Below the pieces are notes generated by a model. That model did no database searches and was not told where the DNA came from. It saw only the letters and a program-made list of their open reading frames with translations. From Pleodorina starrii (Eukaryota > Chlorophyta > Chlorophyceae > Chlamydomonadales > Volvocaceae), in NCBI GenBank assembly GCA_030267565.1, contig BRXU01000027.1:295001-359000 (forward strand): 64,000 nt of DNA, written 5' to 3'. Both the position numbers and the translations under genes were made by a program. This document shows, piece after piece, positions 1 to 13,500 of the stretch. Position 1 is the stretch's first letter. Each line of letters begins with the position of its first letter.

Positions 1-1472
1 CGCCCCGGCCCCGGTCCCGCCGCGAGGAGGCCACTTGATACGCTCCGTCGCTGCGGCTGCCGAGCCGGGACTCGGACTCGGGCTCGGAAGGAGCTGGGGC
101 AGGGAGGCAGGGGGGAGGCAAGGCGGCAGGAGGAAGGGAGGAAGGAGGAAGGGAGGAGGGAGGAAGGGAGGAGGAGCAGTGAAGCAGTGAGGCAAGCGCT
201 TGGCGATGTGCGGCGGGCAGGTTGGGAACAGGGTGGGAACAGGGTAGGTGGGTGGGCGGAGAGGTGGGAGGGACGGTTTGGGTTGGGTTGGGTTGGGTAC
301 GGCGGCGACTCCTACGGTGGCAGCTCTATGTTGCAGGGTCCGGATTCGCCAATGCGTCGCCTCCGTCCCATCGCTGCGCTTTCCCCTAACGACCTGCAGA
401 CTCGACCGGACGAGACCGGACCCGACCGGTCGAGACCAGATCGGAAGCAATCGTCCCACATCGCAACCCAGCCCCGCCCAGCCCGCTGACCTGCGGGTTG
501 CCTGCGTCTTCAACTCGACCTCCACCTCCACCTCCACCGCCGCCTCTGCCGCCGCCAGCACTCCCCCGCACAGCCCTGACAGCGCCAGACTCGGTCCGCA
601 GCAGCTTACAGCCGCCGCCACCGCCGCCGCCACCGCCACCCGGGGACGAAGCGCAGGGCGTGTTGTCGTACGCCGCCGCCTCCGCGGCCCCAGCCTCCAA
701 CTCCGCCTCCGCCTCCCGCTTCACTCCAAGCACCGCCGCCGTGCCCCCGCCGCCGCCGCCGCCACCGCGCGGCCTCCTGCCGCCGCCGCCGTCAGCGGCA
801 GCGGCGGCGGCGGCCGAGCCGGTACGCATTCTGTCACCGGCAGGAGCGACGGTGGCAGCGGCGCTGTCGCCGCCGGCGCCGTGGCGTCCAGATCGGCCTG
901 TAGCCGCCGCCACCGTCGCCATCGCCGCCACCATGTGTGCGCCACGGCCCAGCTCCGGCTCCAGGGGGGCCGCCGCCGCGCTGGCGCTGGCGCCGCCGCC
1001 GCCGTCGTCCAAGTCGTCTTCCCCCACCTCCTCCGTGCACTCCAGCCCGTGCTCCCGCTTCACCTGAGGGGAGGTGAGGGGAGCAATCAATCCCAACACA
1101 ACACAACACAGTATGGCACAGTACGACACAGTGCGACACAGCACAACGCACAGCGTACCCCAGTCGGCCCAACCTCAGTTTTAATCCACCTTCTAAGTGG
1201 GTGAGTGCAAACCCCACCTCAACGCACTGCTAGCTATGCGCACCCGCGCAGTGCAGCAGCAGCACGGTACGGCATTGCGCGGCGCGGCGGCTCAGCCCCC
1301 GTCTTAACAGCACCTCCCAAGGCCCACGTCCCGACATACGCACTCGGCCGTACCGCGTCTGACCGCTCCGACTTGGATCCGCCCCGCTGCTGCTGGCGGC
1401 CCCCGGGAGGGGGCAAGTCACCCAATTCACCGACCTCGCCGCCACCGCCACCGCCACCGCCGCCGCCGCCGC

Positions 1473-1503
<31 letters not shown>

Positions 1504-4427
1504 CTCGGATACGGAAGCCCGGCCAAAATGCGCCTGCAGCGGCGGTGGCGCCGCCACCGCGGCTGATCCGGCTGCCGCCCTGCCGCTCACCACCGTCGCC
1601 GTCGCCGTCGTTGCCGGCGGCGGCAGTGGCGGCGTCAGCGCGGCCTTGGCTGCCTGTGTAGGTGCGCATATGGTCAGGCGCACGGTTCGGTCGCCCAGCG
1701 CCTCCCACATGTCGATTCGCCAATTGGGGTACCTACGAGGAGGAGGCGTGGCGGGGCAGTGGGGAAAGGTGTCGGTAATCGGTACAGGGAGGGGATCACG
1801 GGGGCTGAGAGGTTCAAACGACATGCATGCGCTGAGGGCAGCAGCAGCTGCAGCAGCCGCAGTAGGGGTAACGCGGTGTTGGGCTGCTGCGGTGACGGCT
1901 GTGTCCCAGGGGGGCTCCTTCCAAGGCCCGCTTCCCGCTCCAAGGGAGCTGCGAGGAGCGGTCCGGCGCCGGCAAAGGCGTGGTCTCAACTCCCAAGGCC
2001 GCCAGATCCACCCGCAGGAGGGAATACGGAGAAGAGAAATACGGATTATACGGCAAGCCGTACTGTGATGTCAGACGAGTCACAAGGTACTAGCACAGAG
2101 CCCCCCCGCCCCCCAGCTCACCCGCAAGAGACTTCCTTGAGGCCTTGGACGCGGTATTGGCTGTAGCCTTGGGCGTGGAAGAACTGCTCGACACGCGCCG
2201 TAAGCACCAAATCCGCGTTGCCCTCCCCGCCGCCGCCGCCGCTGCCGCTGCCGCCGTTGGCGGTGTCGCCGCCGTCGGTGTCCGACCCGCCGCGCGCCGC
2301 GGCGGCGGCGGGCGATGGCGCGGCGGCGCCCGCCGGCAGCGGTCCAATGCGTCGTACGACAACGGTGATGCCGTACTTGAGCATGGTGGCCGGGTTCATG
2401 ACCCTCTCAGCGAACTGCCGGGGCATGATGACGGGAACCTTCGCAGACAGGACTCCCTACGCCGCACAAGGATCAAAGTGGCGGGCGGCGGCTCCGTTTT
2501 CACATTTTGGGGGGTGGGCGGGGAGGGGTTGCGCCAACCACCTAGCAATTCAACGATGCAGAAAGCCTGCTCGGCGTTTCGGTGTGAAGCGGCTCCGAAA
2601 CCGCCACCAAGTGCGATCCAATGCGACCACTGCAGAGGCGACAGCCACGAAGGCACGAAGGCAAACCTTCCGGAAGCGCAACGCTTCCTCCTGAAGGAGG
2701 CGGAGGAGGAGGAGGAGAAGGAGGAGGAGGGGCAACTTTCCGAGCAAAAAACAAATTGCAAACAAGATTATGCAGCAGCTTCTGTACTTCTGCTGAAGTA
2801 CATGTTGTACTGCTCCGACACATCGGACTGTATCCATAACCACTCCACACATAAAACCCTTCCATGGTTCTCGGCAGTGAAAGCGGTCCCATGCAGTGTC
2901 TGATTCCTCTGTTTGTGTTCGGAGGCGAAAAAAGTGGTTGTGACGATGGTTTCGGAGGCATCTATTTTGGGCCTTGACATTCGCTGGGTTTCGGAGCTGG
3001 GTTTCGGGGCTGGGTTGGGGCGCTCTTTGACGCACCTTTGACCGCACCGCGCCAGCGCTCGGCGCCGTCATCGCAGCGGCGGCAGCGGCACCGGCGGCGG
3101 CGGCGGCGGAAGTGGAGGGCGGCGTGGGGGCCCCCGCCGCGGCTGCCCCACGCCCGCCGCCGCCGGGCGAGGCGGCCGCACAGCCGTCGTGGGGAGGCGC
3201 CGCCGCCGGCGGCACTCGCTGCGGCGGCTGCATCGACCGCCAGCCGTCCTCGTGATCGCGATCGCGCTCCGCAGCTTTCCGTTTGTGCGCCGGCACCTGC
3301 TGCGGTTGCTCCTGCTGCTGCTTCAGCAGGTGCCAATCTCGCGGGCTCAGAGCACCTGCGAGCCCGATCCCGGCAGCGCCAGGTCCAGTGCCCGAGTCCC
3401 GCCCGGCCCCGCCGACTGACAGACCCATGGGTCCGTGTCCCGGGCCCAGGGAGCCCAGAGCGTCCGGAGCCGCACCAAGGGAACCGGCGGCGGCGGCGGC
3501 GGCGGCCGCCACAGCCCCGCGAGAGGAGGGCGGGGCGGGGCGGGTCCACGGCAGTCCGGCGGGGTACGCCGCCTGGGAGGGTGCGGTGGAGGAGGCAGCG
3601 TGCGGCGGTCGCAACTCCCTGCGGCCCGCTGCCGCCGCCGTCGCCGCCGCAGCAGTAGCAGCAGCAGCAGCAGCCAGCTCCGATGGTGAGGCGGACGACT
3701 CGCGCTGCATGCCGGCGGCGGCGGCGGCAGCGGCGGCGGCGAAGAGCAGGCCCTGTAGCGCGCTGGTGTTGGGATTGCTCCTGCCGCCGCTGCCGCTGCA
3801 GCTGACGCTGATGCCGCTATCGTCGTACGGCAGGTTCTGCGCCGCGGCGGCGGCGGTGCCGCCGCCACCGCTGGGGTGAGTTATGCTGGCGGCGAGGCCG
3901 GGGTCTAATGCGGCGTGCAGGGTCGCTGCTGGGTCGCCAGACAGTGGGGCGAGGCGGGACCAGGTCTGCAGATGCGGGCTGTTGTGGTGGAAGGGGCTGG
4001 GCTGGCAGCGGGCCGTTTGCGCCCGGAGGCCACTCATCAGGGCGTCACCGTCGTCACTGATAACAGACGTGGTACCAGCAGGCCCGGAGTTTAAACTCCC
4101 TCTTCCGAAACTTTGCTCGCGGGCTGCTGCCAGCCGCTTCGCGTCGCCGTTCGGGCCGGCAGCAAGGCCGGATCGAGCAAATTCATAATCGTTGGGATGC
4201 AAATATAGGGCTGGGTCATGTCTGTACTGTGCACCAACCGATGCCGGAACGGGAGTTGCAGAGGCCACCGAAACGCTTTCGCCATAGTTCGTTGGGCGCT
4301 GGGCCGCTGCGTTGCTGGGCCTAGATCCAGCAGCCCCGACCGGAAACTGGGTGCCAATTCTTTCACGTGTTATCGGCGAGACCGTCCTGTGTCCAGCCGT
4401 TTCGCTGCTCGCCTCGTCGACCTCCAT
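1..4427 (-). CDS. Ala/Gly-rich protein of unknown function (3' end outside window)
   Basis: I do not recognise the family. The model starts at the ATG at 4427 (MEVDEASSET) and has exons 4427-3036, 2438-2122, 1732-1435, 1063-491 and, tentatively, 93 to the left edge; all join in phase. The first 464 residues are low-complexity Ala/Gly/Ser/Pro with a basic patch (HKRKAAERDRDH). Exon 2 holds the most conserved-looking part, around VPVIMPRQFAERVMNPATML, and a second piece ending FFHAQGYSQYRVQGLKEV. Exon 3 begins YPNWRIDMWEALGDRTVRL. Exon 4 carries two VKRE tetrapeptides, which fit the SUMO-attachment consensus (hydrophobic-K-x-E), an acidic EDDLDD stretch and Gly runs. The composition suggests a nuclear regulatory protein, but that is inference. 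The exon 3 donor (GTCGGT) and the edge exon are the weakest parts. Confidence 0.5.
359..390 (+). repeat. copy of recurrent intronic motif
   Basis: The stretch contains CCGTCCCATCGCTGCGC, matching the core CCGTCCCTYCGCTGCGRT found in introns of several other genes in this window. Here it lies in the presumed last intron of the minus-strand gene, so it is antisense to transcription. Confidence 0.4.
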
Positions 4428-7420
4428 ACGTAGGTAGAGACCGCGAAACCGTCTCAAGTCACACCCCGCCGCTAAATTCAGCTGCCGTCACACAAGTATT
4501 GTGAGGCTGATATCAGACACGACAGATCCGTGGCAAAGGCCCTGCAAGGATAACGAGCCGTGGTATGGTGGTAACCAGCGCCGTCGAGAGTTTCCTCGAT
4601 GAGCCCGCAACTTGTCAACAAATACTGGTATATGTAAAATTAGGTAACACAAAACAGTACTTGCCTGTAAGAGACGGAATAGAGCTCTCTCCCTGGCTAC
4701 CGTCACGCGGAATTGCACCGCCTCGCACTGCCTTGGTGCAAATTCGCACCCAGCCGTAGGACTTGTAATTGCCCTGCGACAATGTATTCACTACTGACGA
4801 CACCTGTGTCTGTAATGGTACCGCTGGACAGGCCCAAGAACCCAGCGGGCCTGCCCCACGGCAGCGTGACGTCCCGCCGGAACCAGGCCTGTAAGTGTCC
4901 TAGTTGGGAGCGAGACTGCCTCAATTTGTTTTACCGGTCTCTAGGACATCGGCTCTTCAGGACTCATATGCATTTGCTATAATGTCTGTTTAGCACTACT
5001 CGGAAGACCTAATGCGCCATCGCGAGATTGCAAGCGCTGCAAGCTTGTAATCCTCCACAATTTCATTGCGTTCCGTGCTTCACTAAGGACATTTGGCCGT
5101 TCAACTACCAACCTAAAGGGCCAGGAGAAATTCGCCGTACGGGCGGCATGTATTAGCCTTTCCCAAACAGTATTCCATATGTATTTGATTCAAGTCGATG
5201 CCAGGATCAGGAACGATGCAAGCAGCATGAAAGGATGCATGAGCAGCCAAACGCCAGGGCCACGTGAGCAGCGACGTCAGCGCTAGATCAGGCCCTCCCA
5301 ACCAGCGACATCAAGCATGGCCTCGCCCTTCGCTTCAGACTTTGTCCCAAGTATTCATCAGTCATACGGCCACACATCAAGGGTAGACGTGCGTGGTAAC
5401 GGTCATACGGCAGGGTCCCGGAACGAACCGGGAACGGATTTCAATTTGACACCCCAGAAAATTGGTTTCATAAAAGACCAATCCGGAAATAATTTTCCTT
5501 TGTCCGTGTATTTTATCACGCGTGGTCTAGGGCGCGGTGCCGGGCCGTACAGGGTTGTTGCTCAAAATATACCGCGGACGCTTTATCCCTTCGACGAGAC
5601 CTAAAGACACGCTCGCTACCAGGTTTGGGATTTATCAGGACCTTAATTTGCTGCCCAACCCAGAAGAGTATTCATGGCTTATCCTGCCCTGTAATACTGC
5701 TTGTCCCGTGCCGCTGTTCACGCCTGCCCGCGCCGTCGTCCGTGGGTTCCCTCGGCGCCTACTAGCTTCATCCGCGCCTCCTGGGGCCCTTCGTGCAATA
5801 CACGACCCCGCAACATCATCTCCATGTAACATAGCGCTATTCGGCATGGCGCGCCCTCCGAAAACGGCTTTACCAGCGCAGGCTGTGCCTTTGCGGAAGC
5901 ACGGCCCGGTCTGGGTGCGTTTTCCTCTTGCGCTTGCCGTCTCCGCTGCAGTGCACGTCCCCCTGGCCCGCTGGTTCTACACTTCCTTCCTTCCTTCCGA
6001 GGGTCTGGAGCCCACCGTTACACCCACAACAACATTGCAGTCATAGCAAACAGCGTGTCCCCGTTTCCCCGAGCAGACTTCGTCCCGGCCAAAAAAGCCA
6101 TCCTCCAGAAAACCTTTTCCTGGGCCAGTACTTGCTGAAGTTTTACATGGGGCCAACTCTAAGGGACTCGAGCCCCGCTGCAGCTCCAACAGCTCCCAGC
6201 GAGGGAGGCAAGACCATCCCCCCCCATTCCCCCTTATTCCCCTTTCCATCGCAATTTCGACACGCCGAATCCTGACCTTCCTGACAAGCACGGCTGCTGC
6301 GGCATGCGGTAATAACGAGCAGCTCCGGATGAGAGATAAGTCTATATCCGGCATCACGCAAGACAAGAAAAAGTACCAAGAAGAGGAGCCGTATGCGCGA
6401 ATGCGCCGCGGTCGCCCAGCTGCCGCTTCTGAAAGACAGGGAGTGGTGCAACCCCTACTGCGCGCGTTGCCAAGACCGGGAGGGCGCCGAGCGCAGCAGG
6501 GTCCCACGGCTTCCGCGCCAGGCCGCTAAGCCGGCTCCGGAACCAGCCCCAGCCCCCCGAGCCACCCCGACCATATCGCCATGTAACCGCATGCACCAGT
6601 CACATGTCAATCACAAGTTTATTTAACGGTTTCATCCGGAACCATCTCCTCCTCCTCCCCCCCCGTATCTTCTTTTTTATCCCCCCCGGCGTAATCGCGA
6701 TCTTGATCACAAAGGCACTTGCGCTGCGGTTCGTGTGCCTTTCTCCCAATCTTACGAAATACGACACAGGAAGATACGTACATACACGCAAGCATCTGCA
6801 CAAACAACCACGCAGTGACGCACATGCACACATACACGCACACACGCGCGCTCGCCCCCCGCACGTTCGAGCTTCAAGCAAAACGGAGTCACCAGTTCAC
6901 CACTTCCGTTCCAACCGCTCCAGGTTATGTACGACCATAATAACCGCCCAAACCGCTCACCGATCCTCGGCCTTCCGGTTCCCCCGGCAGCTCTTTGGCC
7001 CCCTCCCCCCCACGTGGAGGAGCATATCACGCCCTAATCCCCCCCCCCGTGGATAACCCCTCCACCTGCGTTTCCGGCCCACCCTCGCATTCATTGCCAC
7101 CCATCCCTCACCCAGCCCGCGACCCCGGCCCTCCCCAATCTCGTTCTTATTGCCCCTCCGGCGTGGACGGCGGAAGCGTCGGCGGCGACGCGGCCGCGCG
7201 CTCGTTTTATTTCTGCTGGAGATATCAGGTAATCCTCAGGTAATATCCCAGGTAACTGCGTTGCGTTCCCTCGTCCCGGGCCGTTTTAATTACTCCCCAA
7301 GCGTCGCACCTGCCGCCCCCGTCCCGACGCATGGGACAGCCCCCCCCAAAGCCCGACCCCCCCCCAAAATCCCCAATCCCCAACCCCACCACCCAACACG
7401 ATACACCGCCGGCAGCAGCG
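4428..7420. other. intergenic region between two minus-strand genes
   Basis: No convincing coding exon is seen on either strand. Base composition is less GC-rich than the genes. The right part should hold the 3' UTR of the Patched-like gene: minus-strand TGTAA signals occur at 6144-6148 and 6018-6022, about 1.4-1.5 kb past its stop codon, but I cannot say which is used. The left part should hold the promoter and 5' UTR of the gene starting at 4427. CA-rich and C-rich tracts lie at about 6770-7060. Confidence 0.5.
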
Positions 7421-7530
7421 CCTCCGCCTCCGCCTCCGCCTCCGCCTCCGCCTCCGCCTCCGCCTCCGCCTCCGCCTCCGCCTCCGCCTCCGCCTCCGCC
7501 TCCGCCTCCGCCTCCGCCTCCGCCTCCGCC
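7421..7530. repeat. (CCTCCG)n hexanucleotide array
   Basis: About 18 near-perfect copies of a 6-bp unit lie directly downstream of the Patched-like stop codon at 7537-7539, in its 3' UTR. The array leaves frames open and creates artificial EA-rich and poly-Pro ORFs. Confidence 0.9.
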
Positions 7531-7536
7531 AGCCAA

Positions 7537-10500
7537 TCAAACCGGATCCCCGGCGCCCGTCGCGGAGCGACTCGTCTGAGAGCAGTTGCCGCCGTCGGCG
7601 CCGCCGGCGCCGGCGCTCGCGCCATCCTTGCCCGAGGCTGAACTCGACGGTCGCACCACCGTGGTGGTTGTGGTTCCGGCGCCCGAGCCCGAGCCCGATG
7701 CACCGGCTCCGGAGCCGGGCGGCGCCTGCTGGCGCGGCGGCGGCGGCCCCACCAGGCTGAATATCACGGGCATGAGCATAAGGCCCACCAGTAGGGCGAA
7801 GCAGATGGTTCCGAAGATGAGGGAGAAGAAGATGCGCAGGATGGTGGAGGTGGAGAAGGCGAGAGGGATAGTGCCTGGAGGGAGAGGGGAGGGGAGGGGG
7901 GGGGGTGTTGGGGAGGGGGGGAGTTTTGGGGGGGATGTAGCGGGGAGTGGGAAGGAGGCTGGGACAGGGGTGGCAGACGAGGGGGAAAACAGGCAGGGCA
8001 GGGGAGGCAGAGCCCTGAGGTTCCCCCCGCAGTGAGCACCAACAGGCCGTCATGCAGCGCGGCGTCAATCCCGCCCCCAACTCCCCACCTCACCCACCCA
8101 CCTCACCTCACCCCACCTCACCCACCCACCCCCCGCCCCGGCATGGCCCCCTACCCAGTACCACCCTACCCACCCAGCAGCGCCGTGAGTCCGCCCATGA
8201 ATACGGCGCTGCCCGTATCCGTCATCGCCATCACCATGCGGCCGTTGCGGGTGCCGTCCGCAGTCACCGCCACGAAGCGCTGCGCGAAATAGACCGCGTA
8301 GTCGACGGAGAGGCCGGTGGCCATGATCATGTTGATGATGGATACCTGGGGGGAGAGATGGAGGGGTGGGGGGGGTGGGGGGGTGATAGGGTTAAGAAGG
8401 AGAATAGCGAGGGGCGGTGGGGTGGGGGGTGGGTTTGTGGGTGGGGATTGTGTGGTGTGGTGTGGTGTGGTGTGGTGTGGTGTGGTGTGGTGTGGTGTGG
8501 TGTGGTGTGGTGTGGTGTGGTGTGGTGTGGTGTGGTGTGGTGTGGTGTGGTGTGGTGTGGTGTGGTGTGGTGTGGTGTGGTGTGGTGTGGTGTGGTGTGG
8601 TGTGGTGTGGTGTGGTGTGGTGTGGTGTGGTGTGGTGTGGTGTGGTGTGGTGTGGTGTGGAGGGAGATGGGGGGATTACCGGGTCGGGGACGGGGAGATA
8701 CGGGTTACGCATACGTGTGGCACCCGTGCGGATGAGATCCAGCGGACCGGACAAGACCGGACAGGGCAGGGCCGGGCAGGGGGGGAGGGAGAGGGGAGAG
8801 GAGAGGGCGATAAACGGGGCTGCACGGCCCCGCACCGGGTGCCTCCGAGCACCCCCGGTTTCGGAGAACCACACCAGCCGCCACCCCACCCCACCCCCTC
8901 ACCCCTTACCCCTCACCCCACCGCGCACTACCATACCCACCTGGTTGAAGCGGATGTTCAGAATGAACATCTGGCCGAACAAAAAGTAGTCTACCTGTGA
9001 GGCGGTTGGACGGCGGTTGGGCGGCGGTTGGGTGGCGGTCGGGGCAGGCAGGCGCGCATGCAACACTGAAGTCCGTCAAAGTCGGTCACAGCTAAGCCGC
9101 CTTCTTGTCCGCTACAAGCGCACCCCCCTGCCCTCCTTCCAGCTCCCACACACACTCTCCTACCCCCCCGTCGGTTACGGTATTCCGCTGCAGTGCTTCT
9201 CTACCAACCCCCCCAACCCCACCACATGCTCACCCACCTCGCTCCTTCCCACACCCCCGACCCCCGACCCTTCTTCCCCCTCCTTCCCGACCCGCGCGCC
9301 CCACCCTTTCCAACCACCCTCTTCCCTCCCTAGCAACCTCCCGAGCAAGTAAACCAGACCAATTCGAATCGAATCGTGAACAAGACCCCGACCTCGCGCC
9401 CCTCGCCGCCCCCCATCCCCTTTTCCTCCCTCCCTCCCCCCCTTCCCCCTCCTCACCAGCCCCACGGCCAGCATCATCAGCGCCACCGCCCGCAGCGAAG
9501 GCAGCGTGAGGGTGAGCACCACCCCCACCCCCGCCACCGCCAGCAACACATACTCCATTGTCATGGCACCCAGGATGGCATCGCCCTCATCGTAAATGTA
9601 GTTGCCTGGTGTGGGGCCGGGTTGGGCCGGGTTGGGGGGTTGGCGTGGGGTTGGGGGGTAGGGGTTGGCGTGGGGTTGGGGGGTAGGGGTTGGCGTGGGG
9701 TTGGGGGGTAGGGGCGGAACCGGGCCAGAGCAGCTCCCTCCCTCCCTCCCTCCCACCACCACCACCGTCGCCACAACCCGCCACCGCCCACCGCCGCCGC
9801 CACCAGTCCACCGCCACCCACCATTGTACATGAAAAACACGTCGCCCGGCGCGCGCGCGTTGTCGGCCGCAAAGATGTCATCGTTGATGTCGCCCGTGAG
9901 GCGGTCGATGGATCGGATGAGGTCGCGGCCGTAGGCGCCGTCATCCCCCGGGGCTGTGTGCACCAGCGGCATGCGGCTGCTCCACACGGCGGTGGGCTGA
10001 GGGGCGCCCCCCGGTCCCACCGAGTGGCTCCACAGCAGGTCGTCCAGGTAGCCGCGGTGGGTGGATAGGAACTGGGGAGGGAAGGAGAGATGGGGGGGAG
10101 GGAGGGGCGATATGGGGAGGGGCGATATGGGGAGGGGAGGGGAAGGAAGGAAGATGCCGCAGCGAAGGGGGCGGGGCTGGGCGGGGTGATATGGGGCGGG
10201 GTAATGGCCGCAGCGGAGGTGTGGCGACCCAGTTTTGGGAGGTAGGGGTAGGGGTAGGGGTAGTGGGGGGTAGAGGCGAGCTTGCGGCAGTGGCAGGAGA
10301 CCCCGGCCGACCTCGCCGCCCCCCCCCCGCCCCCCCCCCCGGCTTACTTGCTGCAGCAGCGGGTAGAACACCGGCTGGGGCACACACCCGCTGAGGTTCT
10401 GCGGCCTCACGAAGGCGCCCAGGTCCCCCGTCACCCGGCCCAGGTAGGGGTTGGTGCAGCCGGGCAGAGGCACCAGCGTTACGTTGGGGTGCGCGGACTG

Positions 10501-13500
10501 AACCCACCTGCACACGACGGAGGCCGTTTGGGGGAGGGGGGTGGGGGTGGGGGCGATTGAGGAGGGGAGCAGAGTGAGTGGAACACGGAGACAGGTGGAG
10601 GTGGTGCCGGTGGGAGTGGTGAATGGGCGATGAGGGAGGCAGGGTGCGGAGGCAGGGCGCGGAGGCAGGGTGCGGAGGCAGGCGGCGTGAAAGTAGGCGG
10701 GCTGCCCGCCCGCCCGCGCCTATTCCCCCAACCCCCCCGTCCGCAGGTTCCCCTTCCACCCTCCCCTCCCAACCCCCCTCCCAAGTCCCACCCCCCCCTC
10801 CCAACCACCCCACCCCCACCCCCACCCCTCACTCACTCGATAAAGTCTATGAGCCAGTTGCCCTGAAAGGCACTGATGGTTGAGTTGACGAAGCGGTTGT
10901 CCAGCGTCTGGCCCAGAGTGGAAAGCATGGCGGCCTGCTGCTGGGGGGCGGAGGGGTCCAGCCACCGGAAGTAGAGGCGGGTGGGGGAGCCGATCTGCTG
11001 CTGGAACTGCGGAGGGAGGGGAGGCAGGGGGGGAGGGAGGGAGGGAGGGAGCGAGGGAGGGGAGGGAAGGGGGGGAGGGAGGGAGGGAGGGAGGGGAGGG
11101 AGGGAGGGAGGGGGGAGGCAGGGGAGGGCGAGTTGTATATGTGTGGTGGGGGAGGGAAGGAGGGGGCCAGTGGCAGGGGAGGGAGGGCGGGAGAGGGAGG
11201 GAAGGGGAGTGGTTGGGTGAGGGAAAGAGCGGAGGGGCGTCGGGGTGTGGGGTGCAGGGATGGGCCCGCTGGTGGTCCAGTCCAGTCCAGTCCACATCTT
11301 GTTGGGTCCAAAACTCCGATATCAACCCATCAGACCGTTTCCCTCCCGGGTCCCCTCCGTACTCCGCATACCGCAACCCCCAGCCCTCCCCCTCTCTACC
11401 CACCCACCCCTTACCCCGCCCCCCTCCTTCCCCTCCCAAACCCCTCCTCCTCCTCCTTCCCACCTCCCCCTCCCCCTCCTCCCTTTTCTCCTCCCCCTCC
11501 TCCCCTCCTACCGTGTCCCCGGTGACGGTTACGTAATCCTGCAGGTACGAGTCGTCGGGCGCCAGCTCGCTCAGCGGCTGCCCCGCCTTGAGCCGCGGAA
11601 TGCCCACTCCCGCCAACACCGCCCAGCCAATGAACACCGCCAGCACAGCCGCCTTGACCCACCAGCGGGTCAGCAGCGGCGCATAGTAGCGAGCGAACAG
11701 CGCCTTCATCAGATTGTGCTCCTCGGCGGCGGAGGCGGAGGCGGAGGGGGGAGAAGGAGAGGAAGGGGCGGCCGCGGGCTGAGGCTTCTGTTGGAGGCGG
11801 GGTGCGGGGGAGGGCGGGCGCGGAGGCGGGGGCAGGGAGGAGCCGTCAAGGGAGGCGACCTGCGGCACGGCGGCGGCGGAGGCCTGGAAGCACAGCACAG
11901 GGGGCAAGGGAAGGGTAGCGCAGGGCAGGGCAGGGCAGGACGAGGGAAAGGAAGGGCAGGGTAGGAAGTGGGGGCCACGTCGAAGCGCGGCGCCGGGTCA
12001 AGCGGTTGTGGGAGATTGAATGCGTCGGGGGGACATGGGTGAGGCGAGGCGGCTGTAAGGGTGCCGGCTCACCGGCTTCCCCTCCAACTGCCCGCCCGGT
12101 CCTGATCCTTATCCTGGGTCCTGGTCTTGGTCTTGGGCAAACACTCAACCACCCCGATCCAACGCGCCCCACCCCGTCTCCCTGCCCCCCCAGCCCCCCT
12201 CACCTCCACCGACTCAGCCAGGGCTCCGCCGCTCCTCCTCGGCCCGTCTTGTTGCACAGGCGGCCCCCAGGACTGCCCGACAGCCGGCATCTCAACCACA
12301 ACGGCCTTCAGGACGGGGCCGTCACCGCCGCCGCCGCCGCCGGCGGCGGCGGCGCCGCCGCCGCTGGCGTCGCCTCGCGGCTCTAGATAGTTGGTCGCCG
12401 CGGAGGGCTGTGGCGGTGCGCCGCTGGTGACGCAGCAGCAGCAGTCCAGGCGGTTGCGGGCGATGCGGCGCTCGTTCAGCACAAACACGCCCGTGAAGAA
12501 GGTCAGCTTTGGGGGGAAGGAGGGGTAAGAAAGAAGATACCGCAGCGGAGGGACGGCGACGGCGTTAGCGAGCGGACCCGAAACCCAGCTGGGGGGCCGG
12601 GAAGAAAGGGAGGGAGGGGAGAAGGGGAGGGGACAGGGGAACGGAGACAAAAGCGAGTGGGCGCGAGTGTCAAAGAGGCTGAAGCTGACACCCTGACTCC
12701 CGTCCCTCACTCTGTTGCCACCACCGTTTGATTGCTGCAACCAGTGCAACCATCACGGCCATTCCGCATTGCACTCCTTTCACCCCTCCCCGGTAAACCC
12801 CCCTCCCCTCCCCCTCCCCTCCCCCTCCCCTCCCCCTCCCCGGTACCCCTCCCTCCCCTCCCCTCCCTCCTTCGCTTCTCACCGTGGCAATCAGGATGCA
12901 GATCACCCCCATGGTCGCATACACACTGAACCACTGAACCGCCGGCAGCTCGCTGATGGCCCCCAGCGCGAAGGCCACCGCTGAGGCCAGCAGCGTCACC
13001 ACCACTGAACTGCCGGCGCTGGACATGAGGGCGCGGAAGCGGGACTCCAGGGAGGAAGAGGAGGAGGAGGAGGAGGAGGAGGAGGAGGAGGAGGAGGCGG
13101 GCGCCGCCACGATGCCGTCGTACGCCTTGACCAGGATGAACATGCAGTCGATGGAGAGGCCCAGCAGGACGTACGGCAGGGTCTGCGCTTGCGTGGAGAT
13201 ATGGAGATATGGGGAAAGGGGGAAAGGGGGAGGAGGGGGGAGGGGGAAAGGGGGGGTGTGGGGGTGCGTCGTGGTGCGGCTGTGTGTGTGGGGGGGGGGG
13301 CTCGCAGCTCCCGGTGTGTTGCGCTTCGATGGCCCTCGCTTGCCCTTCACCCCCCTCCGCCCCCCTTCACCCCCCTCCACCCCCCTTCATCCCCAATCAC
13401 CCACACCCACCCACCCACCCACCTGCGACAACGTGTTGAATGGGCAGCCGAACAGCAGCGACAAGCCGTAGCCCGCCACCATCGCCAGCACCGCCGACAC

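Noticed and set aside
278..298. GGTTTGGGTTGGGTTGGG, resembling telomere repeats
   Set aside because: Too short, and the unit differs from the TTTTAGGG telomere repeat of volvocine algae; it is one of many G/T-rich tracts.
5317..5604. A 95-residue plus-strand ORF in the 4.4-7.4 kb gap
   Set aside because: Codon usage is not like the genes here, there are no recognisable motifs, and no splice continuation was found.
7290..7703. EA-repeat and poly-Pro ORFs around 7420-7530
   Set aside because: They come from the (CCTCCG)n array downstream of the Patched-like stop codon and are out of frame with its last exon.
8317..9000. CGVVW-repeat proteins on the plus strand
   Set aside because: They are pure translations of the (TGTGG)n array in an intron.
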